A DNA stretch of 64,000 bases from Sporothrix humicola. Lineage: Eukaryota; Ascomycota; Sordariomycetes; Ophiostomatales; Ophiostomataceae. The notes under the pieces were generated by a model. The model was given only the letters and a program-made list of their open reading frames with translations, did no database searches and was not told the DNA's origin. The DNA lies in assembly GCA_021396245.1 (NCBI GenBank), contig WNYE01000008.1, positions 186,001-250,000 on the forward strand. Reading direction: 5' to 3'. Shown one piece after another: positions 10,251 to 22,611 of the stretch; positions within the stretch are counted from its first letter, which is position 1; each line of letters begins with the position of its first letter. Position numbers and translations under genes: made by a program.

Positions 10251-11825
10251 CTAATTACCCTGCCGGCTGATGGCCTCGCGCAGTCGCTTCACCCAGTGCT
10301 TGCGTAGTGTAGCAGGCATCTTGCAAAACATGACAGCCTTGCTCGTGTCAGTGAGAATCTTCTCGGCGATACGGAGCTGTAGGTCCATGTCTTCGTCGGC
10401 AAACTCCAAGAAGAAGATTTCCATGGCCTGCTCAGGCCACCGTGTAGTCGACGAGAGGCTAGCTGCCGCAGCGTATTTCGATAGTACGTCGCCCAGCAGG
10501 CTTGTGATGCCGTCGGCACGAGCATTGTTATTACTTGCGCCGCCGCTACCGGAGCCTTGTCGGCCGGCGCCGGTCGGAACGATGGAGTCGCTGAACGACG
10601 CAAGTCGTGAACCGGCCGGAGTCTGGACGCTGGTCGCGTTGCCAGCAGCTGTTGCAGAAGCAGCTGATGCGGCAGTCGCTTGAGATTCGGCGCGGTTCCG
10701 GCCCGCAGCGCCGTTGGTGTTGATACTGCCTTCGGTGCGTCGTCGCTTGGATGCTGCCGTCGATGTGGTGGGTGTGCTATCGCCGCCTGGCGCAAACCGT
10801 TTCTGGCCCTGGCGAACCGCATTGTTACTTGAACTGCCGCTATTGGGTTCATCGGGGGGTGTTAAGGCCGCCGCATTGCTTGCGCGACCGATGGCACCTA
10901 CTCCTGTCTGGCGCAGACCACCTGCCTGAGCTGGGGCTGCTGGTGGCAGCATTGCCGACGCTGGGTTAGACCCAGCTTGTGCTGCGTTGTTGGGCGTGCC
11001 CTGCAATGTTGGTCGTATTTGTTGCACGCCCGCGTTGTTTTGTGCTGCGTTGCCGGCAGCCTGCTGCCGCGACTGAGGCGTGCCGGTTGGAACAGGGACG
11101 GGTGTGGAGTTGACGGTCGGGATTGTGCCGGAGTTGTTGCGCTGAGGAGTGGAGCCGGGGGTGCTGCCCACGGTCGGTCCGTTTGCAAGGCGCATGATAC
11201 TGGTGCCTGGTGGTGCTTCGCCGCCGGGGATGTTATCGGGGCCCTTCCTGCGAGGCTTCGTGACGCGCTTGGGCTGGCCACCGGATCCGACGACATCGGG
11301 GAACAGGATCTCGAGGTATTCGGCGTTCTCGAAAGGTCGCTCGCGGAGTGCGCGTGCCAGAGGCTCTTTCTGTACAACAGGAAAAGTGACGCGGTCAGTT
11401 GGCTACTTGCAAACGAGATGTTAAAATCCGTACCACATCGCAGCATCTCTTACCTCTAAATGGCTTGTCCAAGCTTCCTCGCTGCCCTTAATGATGCGCG
11501 TCGTCGGGTCAAACGTGAACTGCGGATTCTCCATCAGGCCGCGCCACAGCCGGAACTTTTTACGCGCATTGTCTGTCTTGTTGATCAGATGCGACTTGGT
11601 CGGGTACGCGCCCTGTTCGCGTAGCATGGCAAGCGCGCGGTTCCAGGCCTCGGGCTTGAAGCTCATGTTTTCGCGCAACCCGAGCTGGACAGACTGGCAG
11701 AGAGACTGAAAAAAGGTCGTCTCGTACGCCGGCGTCCAGCTGAACCGCGGCTTTTTCTGCCATGGTAACAGCGCGGCCGGCAAAGAGGAGTGCGCATCGC
11801 TCCGAGGCGACTCGTCTTCCGACAT
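10251..11825 (-). CDS. Myb/SANT-like domain protein, putative DNA-binding
   Basis: Probable nuclear DNA-binding protein; its target is unknown. Exon 1 is 11825-11454, the intron is 11453-11370 (gtaaga...tacag, 84 nt), and exon 2 is 11369-10251, for 496 residues. Residues about 20-150 match the Myb/SANT-like (Myb_DNA-bind_3) layout. A Trp-led start (RFSWTPAYETTFFQSL) is followed by SFKPEAWNRAL, a KSHLINKTDNARKKFRLW helix, and ENPQFTFDPTTRIIKGSEEAW. After the splice comes LARALRERPFENAEYLEILF. The intron interrupts the domain just after TSHLE. The middle is a long low-complexity linker rich in Thr/Pro/Ser/Ala/Asn. A conserved-looking helical C-terminus (RWPEQAMEIFFLEFADEDMD onward) may be an interaction region. 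The start is supported by an acidic MSEDESPRSD N-terminus and an in-frame fit. Confidence 0.82.
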
Positions 11826-13480
11826 GGTCGGCAGCGTTCAGGCGTGAATTCCGTGAAAGGTCGCGAAGAGCCGGGGATGGTGATGATTCAAAACGGCGTC
11901 GCGTAGTCGATGTTTGGCCGGCGGCAGGTCTGGCCGCGATCGCGTTTCTCCGAAAACAAAGGCCCGGGCCACTACAAACACACAACGGTGGCTTGATGCA
12001 GCAGAGACGTGCAGGGCGCGAAAAACGGATGATGCCGTGATAGTAGTAGTGGTGGCGATTCGCGAGACGGAGCAGTGGTCGTGGGGGGAAGGCGACGGAA
12101 GGGTTTGGGGGAGGAAGAACGGCAGCTAAAGGAAACGGAGAGGGAAGAATGGAAAAGTGGAAAATGAAAGACGGAAGGAAAGGGGCAGAGGAGTAGTGGA
12201 AAAGGGGGCAGTAAGGTACTCAAGCGTACGGAGCAGTAGCGACACGGTACGACACAAAGAGCAACGGAGGCTGCGGAACGGAAGGACCGGGGGTCTGCAA
12301 TACGAGCGTAAGATTGTAGGAAGGTGAGAGTCGTCAGCTCCGTAATATTTGTGCAGGTTTTGGCAGATGAGGAAAGAGAACGGGAAAGCTGCTTCCTTCC
12401 TGGCTGTCAAACGGTAGTCAGGTACGAGGGACAAAGGGAAAGAACGCGGTCGTGGGAGGGAAAGAACGGCCGAGATGGCTGGGCTAGTAGATGTGAAAGG
12501 AGACCTCAGATAGGGAAGGAGAAAACGGAGGTTAGGAGGCGACGTAAGTGTCCAAAATCGTTGGCGAGATGGGATCAGAGAGAAATGAAGACACTAAAAT
12601 TTGGGGACTGGTAAAATGGGATGGGATAATAAGATCGACCGTTTCCACTCTGTGGAAAAGCCCTCGGTCTCACTGCACTTCATATGCTGCTAGCAATGTG
12701 AGAAGTTTGAGTGGGAAAAGGATAAAAACCGATGACGGAAAGAGTATGAAATGAAAAGGCAAGAAAGAGCGAAGGGAGCAGGAAAGAAGGAGGGAAAGGA
12801 CCTCCAGCGTTTTGAAAAACAGCAAAATCTGAGTGGCTGGGTCGTGCGAGAGGGAGCCCAGAGTTTCGGCGAGGACGCCCACCCTATTAGGGATAGGGAA
12901 CGGTCGAGCCAGTGGCGCTATTGGCTGGTCGGGCATTATTGGCTTCTGGAGGGTGGGCTGCGCGTATTACGGAGTTATGGGGCCTGTTTTCTCCTTTTTT
13001 TTTTAAAGCAAAATAAAGCCAAAAATCCCAGCTGCGTTTAGCGCTGGTCGCCAAAACTTGAAACGGAAAGAGCTGGCCCCGTTCAGGCGTCAAGAAGTAA
13101 ATACGCTACTACGTCGTAAAAGCATTTCAAACAATATTGCGTCCAATCCTCACTCCGTATTGGCGCTCAGCATACGGCGAATGGTTTCGTGCTATTCAAA
13201 ACAACCAGCGGAGTTTACACAGCATGTTCCGAGCTACGACCAAGTTGATATTTGCCCTACCGTAACACGAAGTAGGCTTCACAAGAACATTAAATCTGTG
13301 AACGGAGCCATGATACATGTTATGAACCATATTCCGTTGGACTTTAGTTGAGAAGGGTATTTGTAGACCGTCTGTACCAGTCTGTGCGGAAAGAGAGAAA
13401 CGCTGATGATGTGAGAGAATATGCCGCCATACTAGGCTAAATATCTACGACCTGTTCGTAGTCTGCGATGCTCCGAGATG
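11826..13480. other. Upstream region of the Myb/SANT-like gene, pyrimidine-rich on the minus strand
   Basis: About 1.65 kb. From about 12000 to 12820 the minus strand is strongly CT-rich, as in promoters and leaders of this genome, so it is likely the 5' UTR/promoter of the Myb-like gene. A TACGTCGTA word lies at 13110-13118. No coding gene is supported. Confidence 0.5.
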
Positions 13481-16400
13481 TTTGCCAGTCCGAGAGGAAT
13501 ACCGTCCGGTTGTGATTTCATATGCATTTGTATATTTTCTTTTTCTTTTTCTTTTCTGTCTGTTTATTCTCCCTTCGAATCGTCAATTTCATTTTCATTT
13601 TCGTTTTCATTTTTTTTTTCTTATTGTCTTGGCTTATCTTCTTCTCTTTGAATCTTTATTTTTTTTAAAAAAGAAAAAAAAACCCCAGGAAAAGAAAAGA
13701 AAGAAAGATCGAGCAAAAATGTGAAATAAAAGAAGATATAATAATTACAAAAAATAGGTTGCATTGTAACAAAACCGGGCTACATATGGGATATGTCGGT
13801 GCTGTCTTGCTTAAAAAAGTAAATAAAAAGATAGACGATCTTGCTTCCCTTCTGGCCGTTTAGCTTTGACTTCTGGTTCATAAACAATGCCGTTTCTCGC
13901 GATCTCAAACCTGTGCCACGTCCTTCGGCTGCCCTCAAGCGGCCTCCAGTTTCGACACTATCCTACTTGCTTCAACTTGTTTTTATTTTTATTTTTATTC
14001 CTGCTGTTTCGTTGCTTTTGCCTGTTTCGTTTGCTTTCGTGCTTCTGCCGAGAATCTTTGTGTATCGAGCTCCCTTTGTCACACGGCGTCAGATAATCCT
14101 GCATTGTGGCCGTCTGTCTCTCATATATTGGCCTCACTGGTGATCTGTAGTGATCTCAGCCGTGTTGTTTTGACATATACTTTGTATCTCACGAGCCTTC
14201 TGTCTTTCACCACATTTTGTTGTTGGTCTGTCCTCAGTTCTGATACCTTTTTCTTACCTCTGGAGCAACAGCAGGGCCAGCATGGACTTTCTTTTTGCGC
14301 ACAGCCCGTCGACAGGCATCGCGAATGCGCCACTTCTGGGCAGCCAAATGCTGGGAACGCATGAACGATCGCCAAACGATCTACCAGATCGCGCCGCTGG
14401 AGCAAGGTGTGTGGAAAGGGAGCAGTTGGAGCGGCAACTACGACGTCTGCCCTCCTTTGCACAAAATGTCCGCATCCCGTACCCACTGGAGGGGAGACAG
14501 ATGGGCTCGATGGGTGTACTCGATCTTACAAAGTATTGTGAACACTGTCACACGGCGCTCTAGCGGGCGATCGTAGAGAAAGAGGGTGTATTAAGAGAAC
14601 GTGCCTGTTGAGCCTGTGTTCGAGGATGCCTGCTCTTTGCACACATCAAAGGCTCGCTGTGACGGGCCATGGGTCGATGATGCACATCGCCGAGACCCTC
14701 ACAGACGCCCACAGACATTATCTGGCCGGTCACCTCGTCGCCTCTCACAGACGTGGGTTTTGTTACAGTTTCTCCGCAAAACCTGTCGGAGATGGAGGAA
14801 GGCATACGCGTCGACGGTGCAAACAGACAAAAGGCCTGGGGAAAGACCTGAGACTACAGAAATGCTACGTGAGAGGACGCTTCTAGCGCCATACCAGGAT
14901 TCACCCAACGGCAAACAGGGGTGGCAGACACATGGGAAACAGACCCCTGTTTCTTATGTTTCTTCTTTTCCTATATTTCTTGCATAGTTTTGGGCAGAAA
15001 AGCAGACAGCGTTCGATTTTGACTAGTTGTGGGCAATTCTGGCCTGGAAGGTGGTGAGATGCTGAAACACAAAGGTGGTGGTTGTTTGGGACAGAGTGTG
15101 AAACACGCTGGCAATTTAGGGGGGCAGAGTTGCATTCTCACATTCTCACCAAACAGAGACCACCAAGAGACTTGCCAACCTTACCCACCGAACAAAAGGA
15201 TTCTTCCACACAATGCGACGTAATACAAGCACGGAGTGCACTCGAATAGGAAAGTAACGACTGAAGAGGCCCTGGTGCAAAACAATGAATTTGGTCGTGC
15301 AAAACAGTGAATATTGATGCAGCCTCACATTTTGAAGTCTTAAAGGAGAGGCACCAGTTGGTTAGACACTGCCTTATTCGGTAGCATTCGTAGAAAATAC
15401 GTCGTACTGATTCTCAAAATACAAGCTTGACTCCAGGTAATACACATATGTGAACATGCTGTAGCCCGTTTAGCTATGCTTTGTATGATCTGTTGCCTTC
15501 TTAGCCCCCAAAATAGTGCGTACTCGATAATAATATCACATAGTCTGCTCTCTCATGTTACTGTGTATATTCCTAAGATGATAAGTCCCTTTAGATCCCG
15601 TCTGTATACTCGTATATACAATAAACTGATATGATTTGCGACTGCGAGACAGCCGACTAGAGCACAGGCAGCCTGTGCTCCCCGAACCAAGATTGCTGTG
15701 ATGGTATTCACGCCAAAGGAATTCCAACTAATATGTGTTTGACTTTTTATTAACAAAAAAAAAGAGAGAAACAGCCGCATCACATTGTCGTAATTCTTGT
15801 AGTTGTGCTTCCTCTCATTGTTAGAACAGCTCGCGAAAGAAAACACTGGGCGAAAGCGGAGAAGGCCAAGTCATGCCAATGTCAATTAAGATATTGCATC
15901 TTGACAAGTAAAGATGTACGAAGCGCCGCAGTGGGGATTTGGCTTGCCAAGATGAGCTTCTTTTGACCTATGTTGATACTGCATTGATCACGATGTCTTG
16001 TACTCGTAATCCACTCTGATAATTTTGTTATTTTTGGGAGATTTTCACTTGGTCGAAGACAGAACTGTGGTACTCGTGAGCCATTAAAAGTGCAGCCAGG
16101 CTTTTTGGTACTGGCGTCGATCATTGAGAAGCCACAGATGTGCCGCTGGCGAGTGACGAACCACTGATTAACAGCTCCCTTGAAAGATGTGAGCCCGCGC
16201 CAGAAATCCATCTATGCTGAATGACAATCCCTTGGCAAGTTGCTCATGAGTTTTTCAGACGTTGGTTGCACCAGCAGTTATTCATCGTAAATCGCATATC
16301 GTGGGCAATCACTTCAAAGGGATGCGACCATCAGTGGACTGGCCAAGCCAAGCATACCCATGTCAGTGGCGGCCGGCTTATTCATGTCTCGAAAAGCCCA

Positions 16401-18770
16401 AGAGCTGTTTGGACGATGCCGTCGGGATGTGACGACCCTGTGATGAAATTTGACCGAAAACAAGAGACTGCTTTTGCTTTTGCTTTTGCTTATTCCTATT
16501 TTGCTGCATTTGGATTCAGAAGAACGCCATTATTTGAAATGGCGAAAGGCTAGGAGAAGAGCCGAGACATGAACCTGTCTAGGACAGAAGAAAAGAAAAC
16601 AAATCAAATCAAAGAACCGGCTCAAGGCCAAACCGAGAGACAAGTTTCTATTTCATGTGCCATATTTCGTAGATGCAGCAAATCGTATCGTGCCGCAGCC
16701 CTCGACCGGCTGTTTGAGTGTTTTTGTTTCGGTAAACGGGCCAAACAAGCAGAACAGGGTCTTTGCGCTGCACAGCCGCCATGGCTTCTGGGAGGAACAC
16801 AAAACATGGTGAGAAAACAGAAGGAGAGAGAATGGAGGGTTTACGGCACCGCCCGCTCCTTCCTCCTTCCTCGTCGGTGTACACAAGACCGGCAGTCAAG
16901 GAGAAACAACTTGCGTCTCTGGGGCCCACACCATGGTTTGCTCCTGCCGTAAATAGCAGGTCTTGCTTGATGTTCTTGCAAGCACGTCGTACGGAGTAGA
17001 AAAATCAAAGTAAATGAGAGGATGTTGTACAAGCACCACGCCTCAATTGAGTATATTTCTTTTTTATGCATTTTGAAGTATCTCTTGTCTGGAATTTCTT
17101 GTCGATGTCAACTGGGGAAAGAACGACTGGCTGTGGTCTCTCCCTCAGTTCCTGCAAATCCTTAGTTTCCTAATCGGGATACTGCCGCTTGTTTGGTGGA
17201 GAGCCGCCTGTTCTTCAGGAGGGGCCCTGTCAAAACCAGGGTGGGTCTGCATATCGGAGGCCATGTTCTGGGCCCAGCCTGGACGGGGCAGCAAGGAAGG
17301 TGCGACGGCAAGCGAAGCGGGCCAATCGCGCCAGTCGCACCTGCTACGAGCCTCCTGTCCTCAAACTGGGCTTGCCCCTTTTACCCTCTGTTTCCAACGA
17401 GCACTTCTGCCCCTTTTTCGATTCCTTTGTTAACTGTTCGAGATTTCTTGCACGGCGTCGTCATCACACCAGTCCTCTTCTCCACAAACAAGACGTTAAT
17501 GTTGCGCACCGGCTCTCGCCCATTTTCCTTTTTACAGATTCTCGCTCTCGCCTGCGATATTGCCCAACCCTAATCCCTTGCAAGGTATGTGAATGCGGCT
17601 CATCAACTGCAAAAATCCTCAACATCCACTTCCTTGCACGTTTTCTCGATCCCTTTGGGGTCATGGGGGTCGTTGCATCCCTCTTTCTCTTTTACCGCAG
17701 TCTTGGCCAAAACAATTCCTCCCTTTTTCTCACTCGTGGATTGCGTCCTCTTGTCTCTTCTAATATCCCATTTGCTACGTCGTTTATGTGAGCTTGCGTT
17801 GCTTCTTTCCGGAAGCGAGTATTATGGCATGTTTACGCTCTTCTATTTGCTTGCCGCCGCTCTCGATCAGCAGTGGAGGTTCTTCATCCCCTCTCCCATA
17901 GACACAGACCCCTGTACAGAGCCGCCCCCTTCACTTTTGCAAACCATGTCTTACAGGGCTTGTCCAGTGAGCAGTCCTCCACACCCCTTCTGCCTTTCTC
18001 CGTCAGCCACCCCGGCATGTGCCTGTCGATCTCGGGCTGTGGTGAATCAAAGCAGACCTGCGCAAGTCTGGCCTAGTTAGGCTAGGGTTTGAGGGCTGGG
18101 ACAATGCGAGCATCTTTGGTTATGGAGGAGAGTACCTAGTTCGTACTCTTCATGGGGTTGATGAGGAAGGAGACATATCGATACTACTTTGTATGTCAGA
18201 TGCATGTAAAAAAGAGGACTCCTCTGCAAAAAGGAGAGCGGGGGCAGGGATGTGTAAGAAGCCTGGTTGTTGTCGTGGCCCAGGTTAGTAGGTCGGGCCC
18301 AAGGCCCATCTGGTGTAAGTGGATCACCCAAAGGACGAGCACGTTGTTGTTTGTTCTGTCCATGTCTTCTCACATCTCCATTATATAACTCTCTGGCGGG
18401 CCCTCTCTTTTGCTTCTCTTGTCCCCTTCTGGCCTTTTTCTCTTTATCCCTTTCGACTTTTGCCTCACCATCCCATTTCTTCCCCCCCTTTCTCTTCTTC
18501 TTTTCGTCTGTTTACTGTTTACTTTCGTGGTGTCTCTCGAAAGTGACATTAGACATCTCGCCAGCGGCGATTCTCTTCTTCTATCACCTCTTTACCATCT
18601 TTCTACACCCTTTTCTTTCTTTTCTTTAACGACACGGATTGACGTATCGTCCACCTGGTGTGGTTTGCTTTTATCCTCTACCGACTCTCATTACATATCT
18701 TCTCACCCTCGCCTTTCATTCTCTACACACCTCTTTCATTTTTCTGTATATTCCTCTTCATACCGTCATC
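13481..18770. other. Gene-poor region and upstream region of the secreted protease
   Basis: About 5.3 kb with no gene I can defend. It contains a T/CT-rich stretch (13530-13660) ending in a T-run/A-run inverted pair (about 13658-13682) that could form a hairpin. A 93-codon ATG frame at 14282-14563 has no recognisable family. TACGTCGTA is at 15398-15406 and TACGGAGTA at 16990-16998. The plus strand is pyrimidine-rich from about 17360 to 18770, leading into the protease ATG. A TATATAA-like word is near 18381. It could hold non-coding transcripts or a very long promoter. Confidence 0.45.
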
Positions 18771-20162
18771 ATGCGTTCTACAATCAGTATGATCTGCCTC
18801 TTGGGGCTTCTCGTTGCTTTTGTGTGTGCGGCTCCGGCTCCAGCACACAACCCGATCGTGAAACGGTCGTTTAAGGTCGAGCGTGTTCGGAATACAGCTT
18901 TCACCGGTCACAGCACTCCGAGGCAGCTCTTGAAGGCCCACCTCAAGTTTGGTGTCCGCCCGCCACAGAACTTGGTTGCTCGGGTCAACGCACTAGATGC
19001 TTTCCGCGCAGAAGTCTTTGCAAACAACAAGAGAAGAAAGGGACACAGACATGGCAACGGCAACGGCAACGCCAATGCAAATGGCACCGGCACCACCACC
19101 GCAGATACCGGCAACACCACGACTGGCACCACTACATCGACGACGACCACCACGAACACGACCGTCAACGCCGCTACTGGCAGCGGTATTGGCATTGTGG
19201 AGGCCAACCCGACCTCGGGCGATGTTGAGTACCTTTCTCCTGTTTCCATTGGCGGCCAGACCCTCAACTTGGACTTTGACACTGGCTCCTCCGACCTCTG
19301 GGTTTTCAACACTGGCCTGTCTGCTGCTCAGTCCCAAGGCCACACTCTGTTCGACTCTTCCAAGTCGACCACCTTTACTCGTCTGCAGGGCGAGACTTTT
19401 GCAGTTTCTTATGGTGATGGTTCGGCTGTTTCCGGCACCGTTGGCACAGACACTGTCAACATTGGAGGTGCTGTTGTGACCAAGCAGGCCGTCGAGCTGG
19501 CTACCCGCGTCTCCAGCTCGTTTGTCCAGGACACCAACAGCAACGGCCTGGTCGGCCTGGCTTTCAGCAAGCTCAACACGGTGAAGCCGACGCAGCAAAA
19601 GACGTTCTTCGACAACGTCCAGGACAGCCTGGCCGAGCCCGTCTTCACGGCCAACCTGCGCCACCAGGCCGCCGGTTCTTACGAGTTTGGCCGCGTTGAC
19701 ACGACCCAGTTCACCGGCAACCTGAACGTCGTCAACGTCAACACGACCCAGGGCTTCTGGCAGTTCAGCAGCAGCAAATTTGCCGTTGGCAACGGTGCCG
19801 TGCAGACGGGTGGTGCTGGCCAGGCCATTGCCGATACTGGCACTACCCTGATGCTGGCCAACGCTAACATTGTCAACGCCTACTATTCGACCGTCACCGG
19901 CGCCCAGAACAACCAGCAGGCAGGCGGCATCACCGTCCCCTGCAATGCCAACCTTCCCGATCTGCAGGTTGAGGTCGGCGGCCAGATGGCCACGGTCTCG
20001 GGCACGGACATCATGTTCGAGCAGGTCACTGCCAACACATGCTTTGGTGGTCTGCAGGCCATCGATGGCGACCTGATGATCTTTGGCGATGTCTTCTTCA
20101 AGTCCAACTTTGTCTCGTTCAACATTGGCAACAACACTCTTGGCTTTGCTCCCCACGCTTAA
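18771..20162 (+). CDS. Secreted pepsin-type aspartic endopeptidase (family A1)
   Basis: Acid protease acting outside the cell, of the endothiapepsin/penicillopepsin type. Intronless, 463 residues. ATG at 18771 opens a signal peptide (ISMICLLGLLVAFVCAAPAP) and a propeptide with basic residues (about 21-145). The propeptide region includes a KRRKGHRHGNGNGNANAN stretch and a Thr-rich linker. The mature bilobed domain starts near residue 145 (GDVEYLSPVSIGGQTLNLDF). Both catalytic Asp motifs are present: DTGSSDLW with Asp170 and ADTGTTLM with Asp355. The flap segment is VSYGDGSAVSG. A C-terminal Cys pair (VPCNANLP ... ANTCFGG) matches the conserved disulphide, and the end is FNIGNNTLGFAPHA. The Gly/Asn and Thr linker between propeptide and enzyme is longer than usual and might be O-glycosylated or hypervariable. 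No GPI signal is present, so it is predicted to be released. Confidence 0.92.
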   Translation: MRSTISMICLLGLLVAFVCAAPAPAHNPIVKRSFKVERVRNTAFTGHSTPRQLLKAHLKFGVRPPQNLVARVNALDAFRAEVFANNKRRKGHRHGNGNGNANANGTGTTTADTGNTTTGTTTSTTTTTNTTVNAATGSGIGIVEANPTSGDVEYLSPVSIGGQTLNLDFDTGSSDLWVFNTGLSAAQSQGHTLFDSSKSTTFTRLQGETFAVSYGDGSAVSGTVGTDTVNIGGAVVTKQAVELATRVSSSFVQDTNSNGLVGLAFSKLNTVKPTQQKTFFDNVQDSLAEPVFTANLRHQAAGSYEFGRVDTTQFTGNLNVVNVNTTQGFWQFSSSKFAVGNGAVQTGGAGQAIADTGTTLMLANANIVNAYYSTVTGAQNNQQAGGITVPCNANLPDLQVEVGGQMATVSGTDIMFEQVTANTCFGGLQAIDGDLMIFGDVFFKSNFVSFNIGNNTLGFAPHA

Positions 20163-20943
20163 GTCAAGGCGTTGGTATCAAGTTCAAACAATCACGGTTG
20201 AAACCTATTAGAGGTCTCATGCCATTGTCATTTTTATTTCCTTTACTTTCTTATCTTGTCACCAACAAGCTGGCTAGCACATACTTTTTTCTTTTTCGCT
20301 TGGAATGGTTTTCTCCACGAAGCAGGAATTTCCTTTTTTTTGCACCTTGTACATAAAAAATAACCCATACATACCAACCATACATACATACACTTACCTG
20401 CGGACTATTTTGTCTATGCTCCGCGCAATACATTCAATGTACATTTTCAATTACCATACAAACCTATTTTTGTGCTCAAAACAGTGCCACCCGTCTCAAA
20501 CAACAAGGACACGGAAATGCCTTCAAACTACACTATAATTTTCTCATGTGTCTTTGTAATATGCCGACTGAAAACCGTAAAATGCAAAAGACGAAACCTA
20601 ACGTGAAGAGAATCGAAAAACTGTAAACGAGTACATACGTAAGCCTTTTGAGTCTCAAGTGGGACTTGTTGCAACTAGTCACAGTGCCGCGTGTGTGTTT
20701 CAACGAGGTTTTAGTAAACCTTAAAATTTATCGCTAGATTGAACTGCTGGCACTGTGCTCCAACAAAACAGCGCACAGAATAGATTCTGATACATTCTCA
20801 GTTAAAACTTTAGTCCACGTTCGTCGCCTTAAAAAATTGTTTCCATCGCTTCCATCATGTACATTTGACGCTATTTGCTCCCCAGGTATATACTTTTTTG
20901 TCGTTTTTATACATCTCATCTTTGAGTTCAGTTAGTTTGCCAC
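20163..20943. other. Convergent 3' region between protease and alcohol dehydrogenase
   Basis: About 780 bases, AT-rich, with ataca/catac repeats near 20370-20395. Expected to hold both 3' UTRs; no gene is seen. Confidence 0.55.
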
Positions 20944-22611
20944 TCATGCCGTGGCCGGGACAGCTTCAGCGGGCTTCTCTGCTGGCGCAGCCTCCACAGG
21001 CTCAGCTGCCACCGGGACCACTACTTCAGCAGGTTTTGTCTCAGCCGGTGCTTCAGCCGGTACGGACTCGGCAGGAGCAGCCTCAACTGCAGGAGCCTCA
21101 ACCGGCGCGGCCTCTGCCGGAGCAGCATCAGCGGGAGCAGCGTCAACAGGGGCAGGGTCAGCAGGGGCAGCTTCGGCTGGAGCGGTCTCAGCAGGAGCAG
21201 TCTCAGCAGCAGCTGCCTCTACAGGAGCGGCCTCAGCTGGTGCAGCCTCGACGGGAGCCTCGGTGGACGCGGCCTCTGCTGGTGCCTCTGCAGCAGGTGC
21301 CTCTTCAGCAGCTGCAGCCTCAGCGGGCGGTGCCGCATCTGAAGCTTCTTCGTCGTCGAGGCGAATCACATACTTGCCGTCGACCTTACCGAGACCGACG
21401 TCGGTCACAAGCTGGTCAATAGCAGAGAACTTGGCCGGCTTCGTCAGCGGCTTGACTAGACCGCGCTTGACAAAGTCGAGCGCCTCGAGAATGTCGCCGC
21501 GCTTGCCGACAGCCGAACCCAACAGACGCCAGCCGTTGGCAATAAAAGCCACAGGGTGAAACAGCACGGGCTTGTCGATGGGCGAGATGCCCACGCACAT
21601 AAGAGCGCCAAAGGGAGCCAGCATGCCAAACGCCGACTGGTAGGCGGCGGGCGCACCTGAGGCCACCAAAACGGCCTGCACGCCCAGTCCACCTGGTGTC
21701 AGCTTCTTGATGGCGTCACCCACGGGCGACCAGAACGGGTTCGCAGTCGGTGCGCCTTCGGGGAGCTTCGGGAGGCAGGAGAGGTCGACGTAGTGGTCAA
21801 CGTGGGCGTGTTCCTTGGCAAGCACGCCCTTCTCCGGGTTGACGTCGATGCCGATTGTGCGGTAGCCCATGGCCTTGGCAAACATGAGTGCCAGCAGACC
21901 AACACCGCCGGCACCCACGACGGCGATAAACTGGCCCGGCAGCAAGCCGCACTCCTTGATGGCCTTGTAGGCAGTGACACCGCCGCACATGATGGGCACA
22001 ATGTCTTCGTCGGGCACATCATCGAGCTCGGCGGGCAGGCGTAAAAGGTAGCGAACGGGGGCAACGGCATACTCGGCAAAGGTGCCGTCGGCAGCGACGC
22101 CCGAAAAGAGCTTGGCGCTGCAGCGGGCCTCGGCGTCGTTGTTGGGGTCCATGCAGAAGGCGCACTGGCCGCAGACATCGCGGTTCCAGGCCAGGCCGAC
22201 GCGCTGGCCGATTTGGAGGGAGCTGTCGAGGGTAGCTACGTTGGCGCCAAACTCAGCGATGCGACCGACGCCTTCGTGGCCCAAGACGTCGCGGCAGGGG
22301 CCCATGTGGCCGACGGCGAGGCCGTAGTCGGAGCCACAGACACTCGTAGTAGAGAGGCGAATGAGGACATCGTTGGGGCCCACCGTCGGCAAGGGCACTC
22401 TGCGGACCTCAAACTTGGGGTTGTGGCCCCGTTCCTAAGACGATGCAGGTACCGTGTAAGTATGGTGGTATTTACTTTGGCCGGTTGACGGCTGCGTCTA
22501 CTACTGCCGCCGCTCTCTGCCACTCAAGGCCTATTCTGCACCGTGTCAAATCGTAGTGGATGGTAAGCTTACCACGAGCACGGCCGCTCTTTGCGTGCGA
22601 GTTTCAGCCAT
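20944..22611 (-). CDS. Zinc-dependent alcohol dehydrogenase with long Ala/Pro/Glu C-terminal tail
   Basis: Medium-chain NAD(P)-dependent alcohol dehydrogenase. Exon 1 is 22611-22573 (13 codons, MAETRTQRAAVLV), the intron is 22572-22435 (gtaagc...cttag, 138 nt), and exon 2 is 22434-20944, for 509 residues. Catalytic zinc ligands are Cys46 (VCGSDY), His66-Glu67 (LGHEGVG) and Cys163 (VPIMCGGVTAYKA). Structural zinc cysteines are 101, 104, 107 and 118; the last gap is three residues longer than in yeast Adh1. The Rossmann motif is GAGGVG at 187-192. The enzyme domain ends near residue 374, so it is normal length to that point. It is followed by about 133 residues made almost only of Ala, Pro, Glu and Val with no aromatic residue. 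That tail is unusual for the family. No mitochondrial presequence or PTS1 is seen. Substrate cannot be told. Confidence 0.88.
20947..21345 (-). repeat. Degenerate Pro-Ala-Glu coding repeat in ADH tail
   Basis: The tail of the alcohol dehydrogenase is built from imperfect APAEAAPVE-like units, with the matching DNA words gcagcctc/ggagcagc repeated. The stretch is free of stops in several frames because of its composition. Confidence 0.75.

Noticed and set aside
14282..14563. 93-codon ATG frame ending CEHCHTAL
   Set aside because: No recognisable family, no leader signal that is clearly its own, and several comparable random frames occur in the same gap.
16790..16812. ATG in a strong context (gccgccATGGCTTCTGG) followed by a GT donor
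   Set aside because: No acceptor leads to a sustained coding frame; short frame only.
18066..18095. Telomere-like ctagggtttgag sequence
   Set aside because: Single imperfect unit, not a TTAGGG array.
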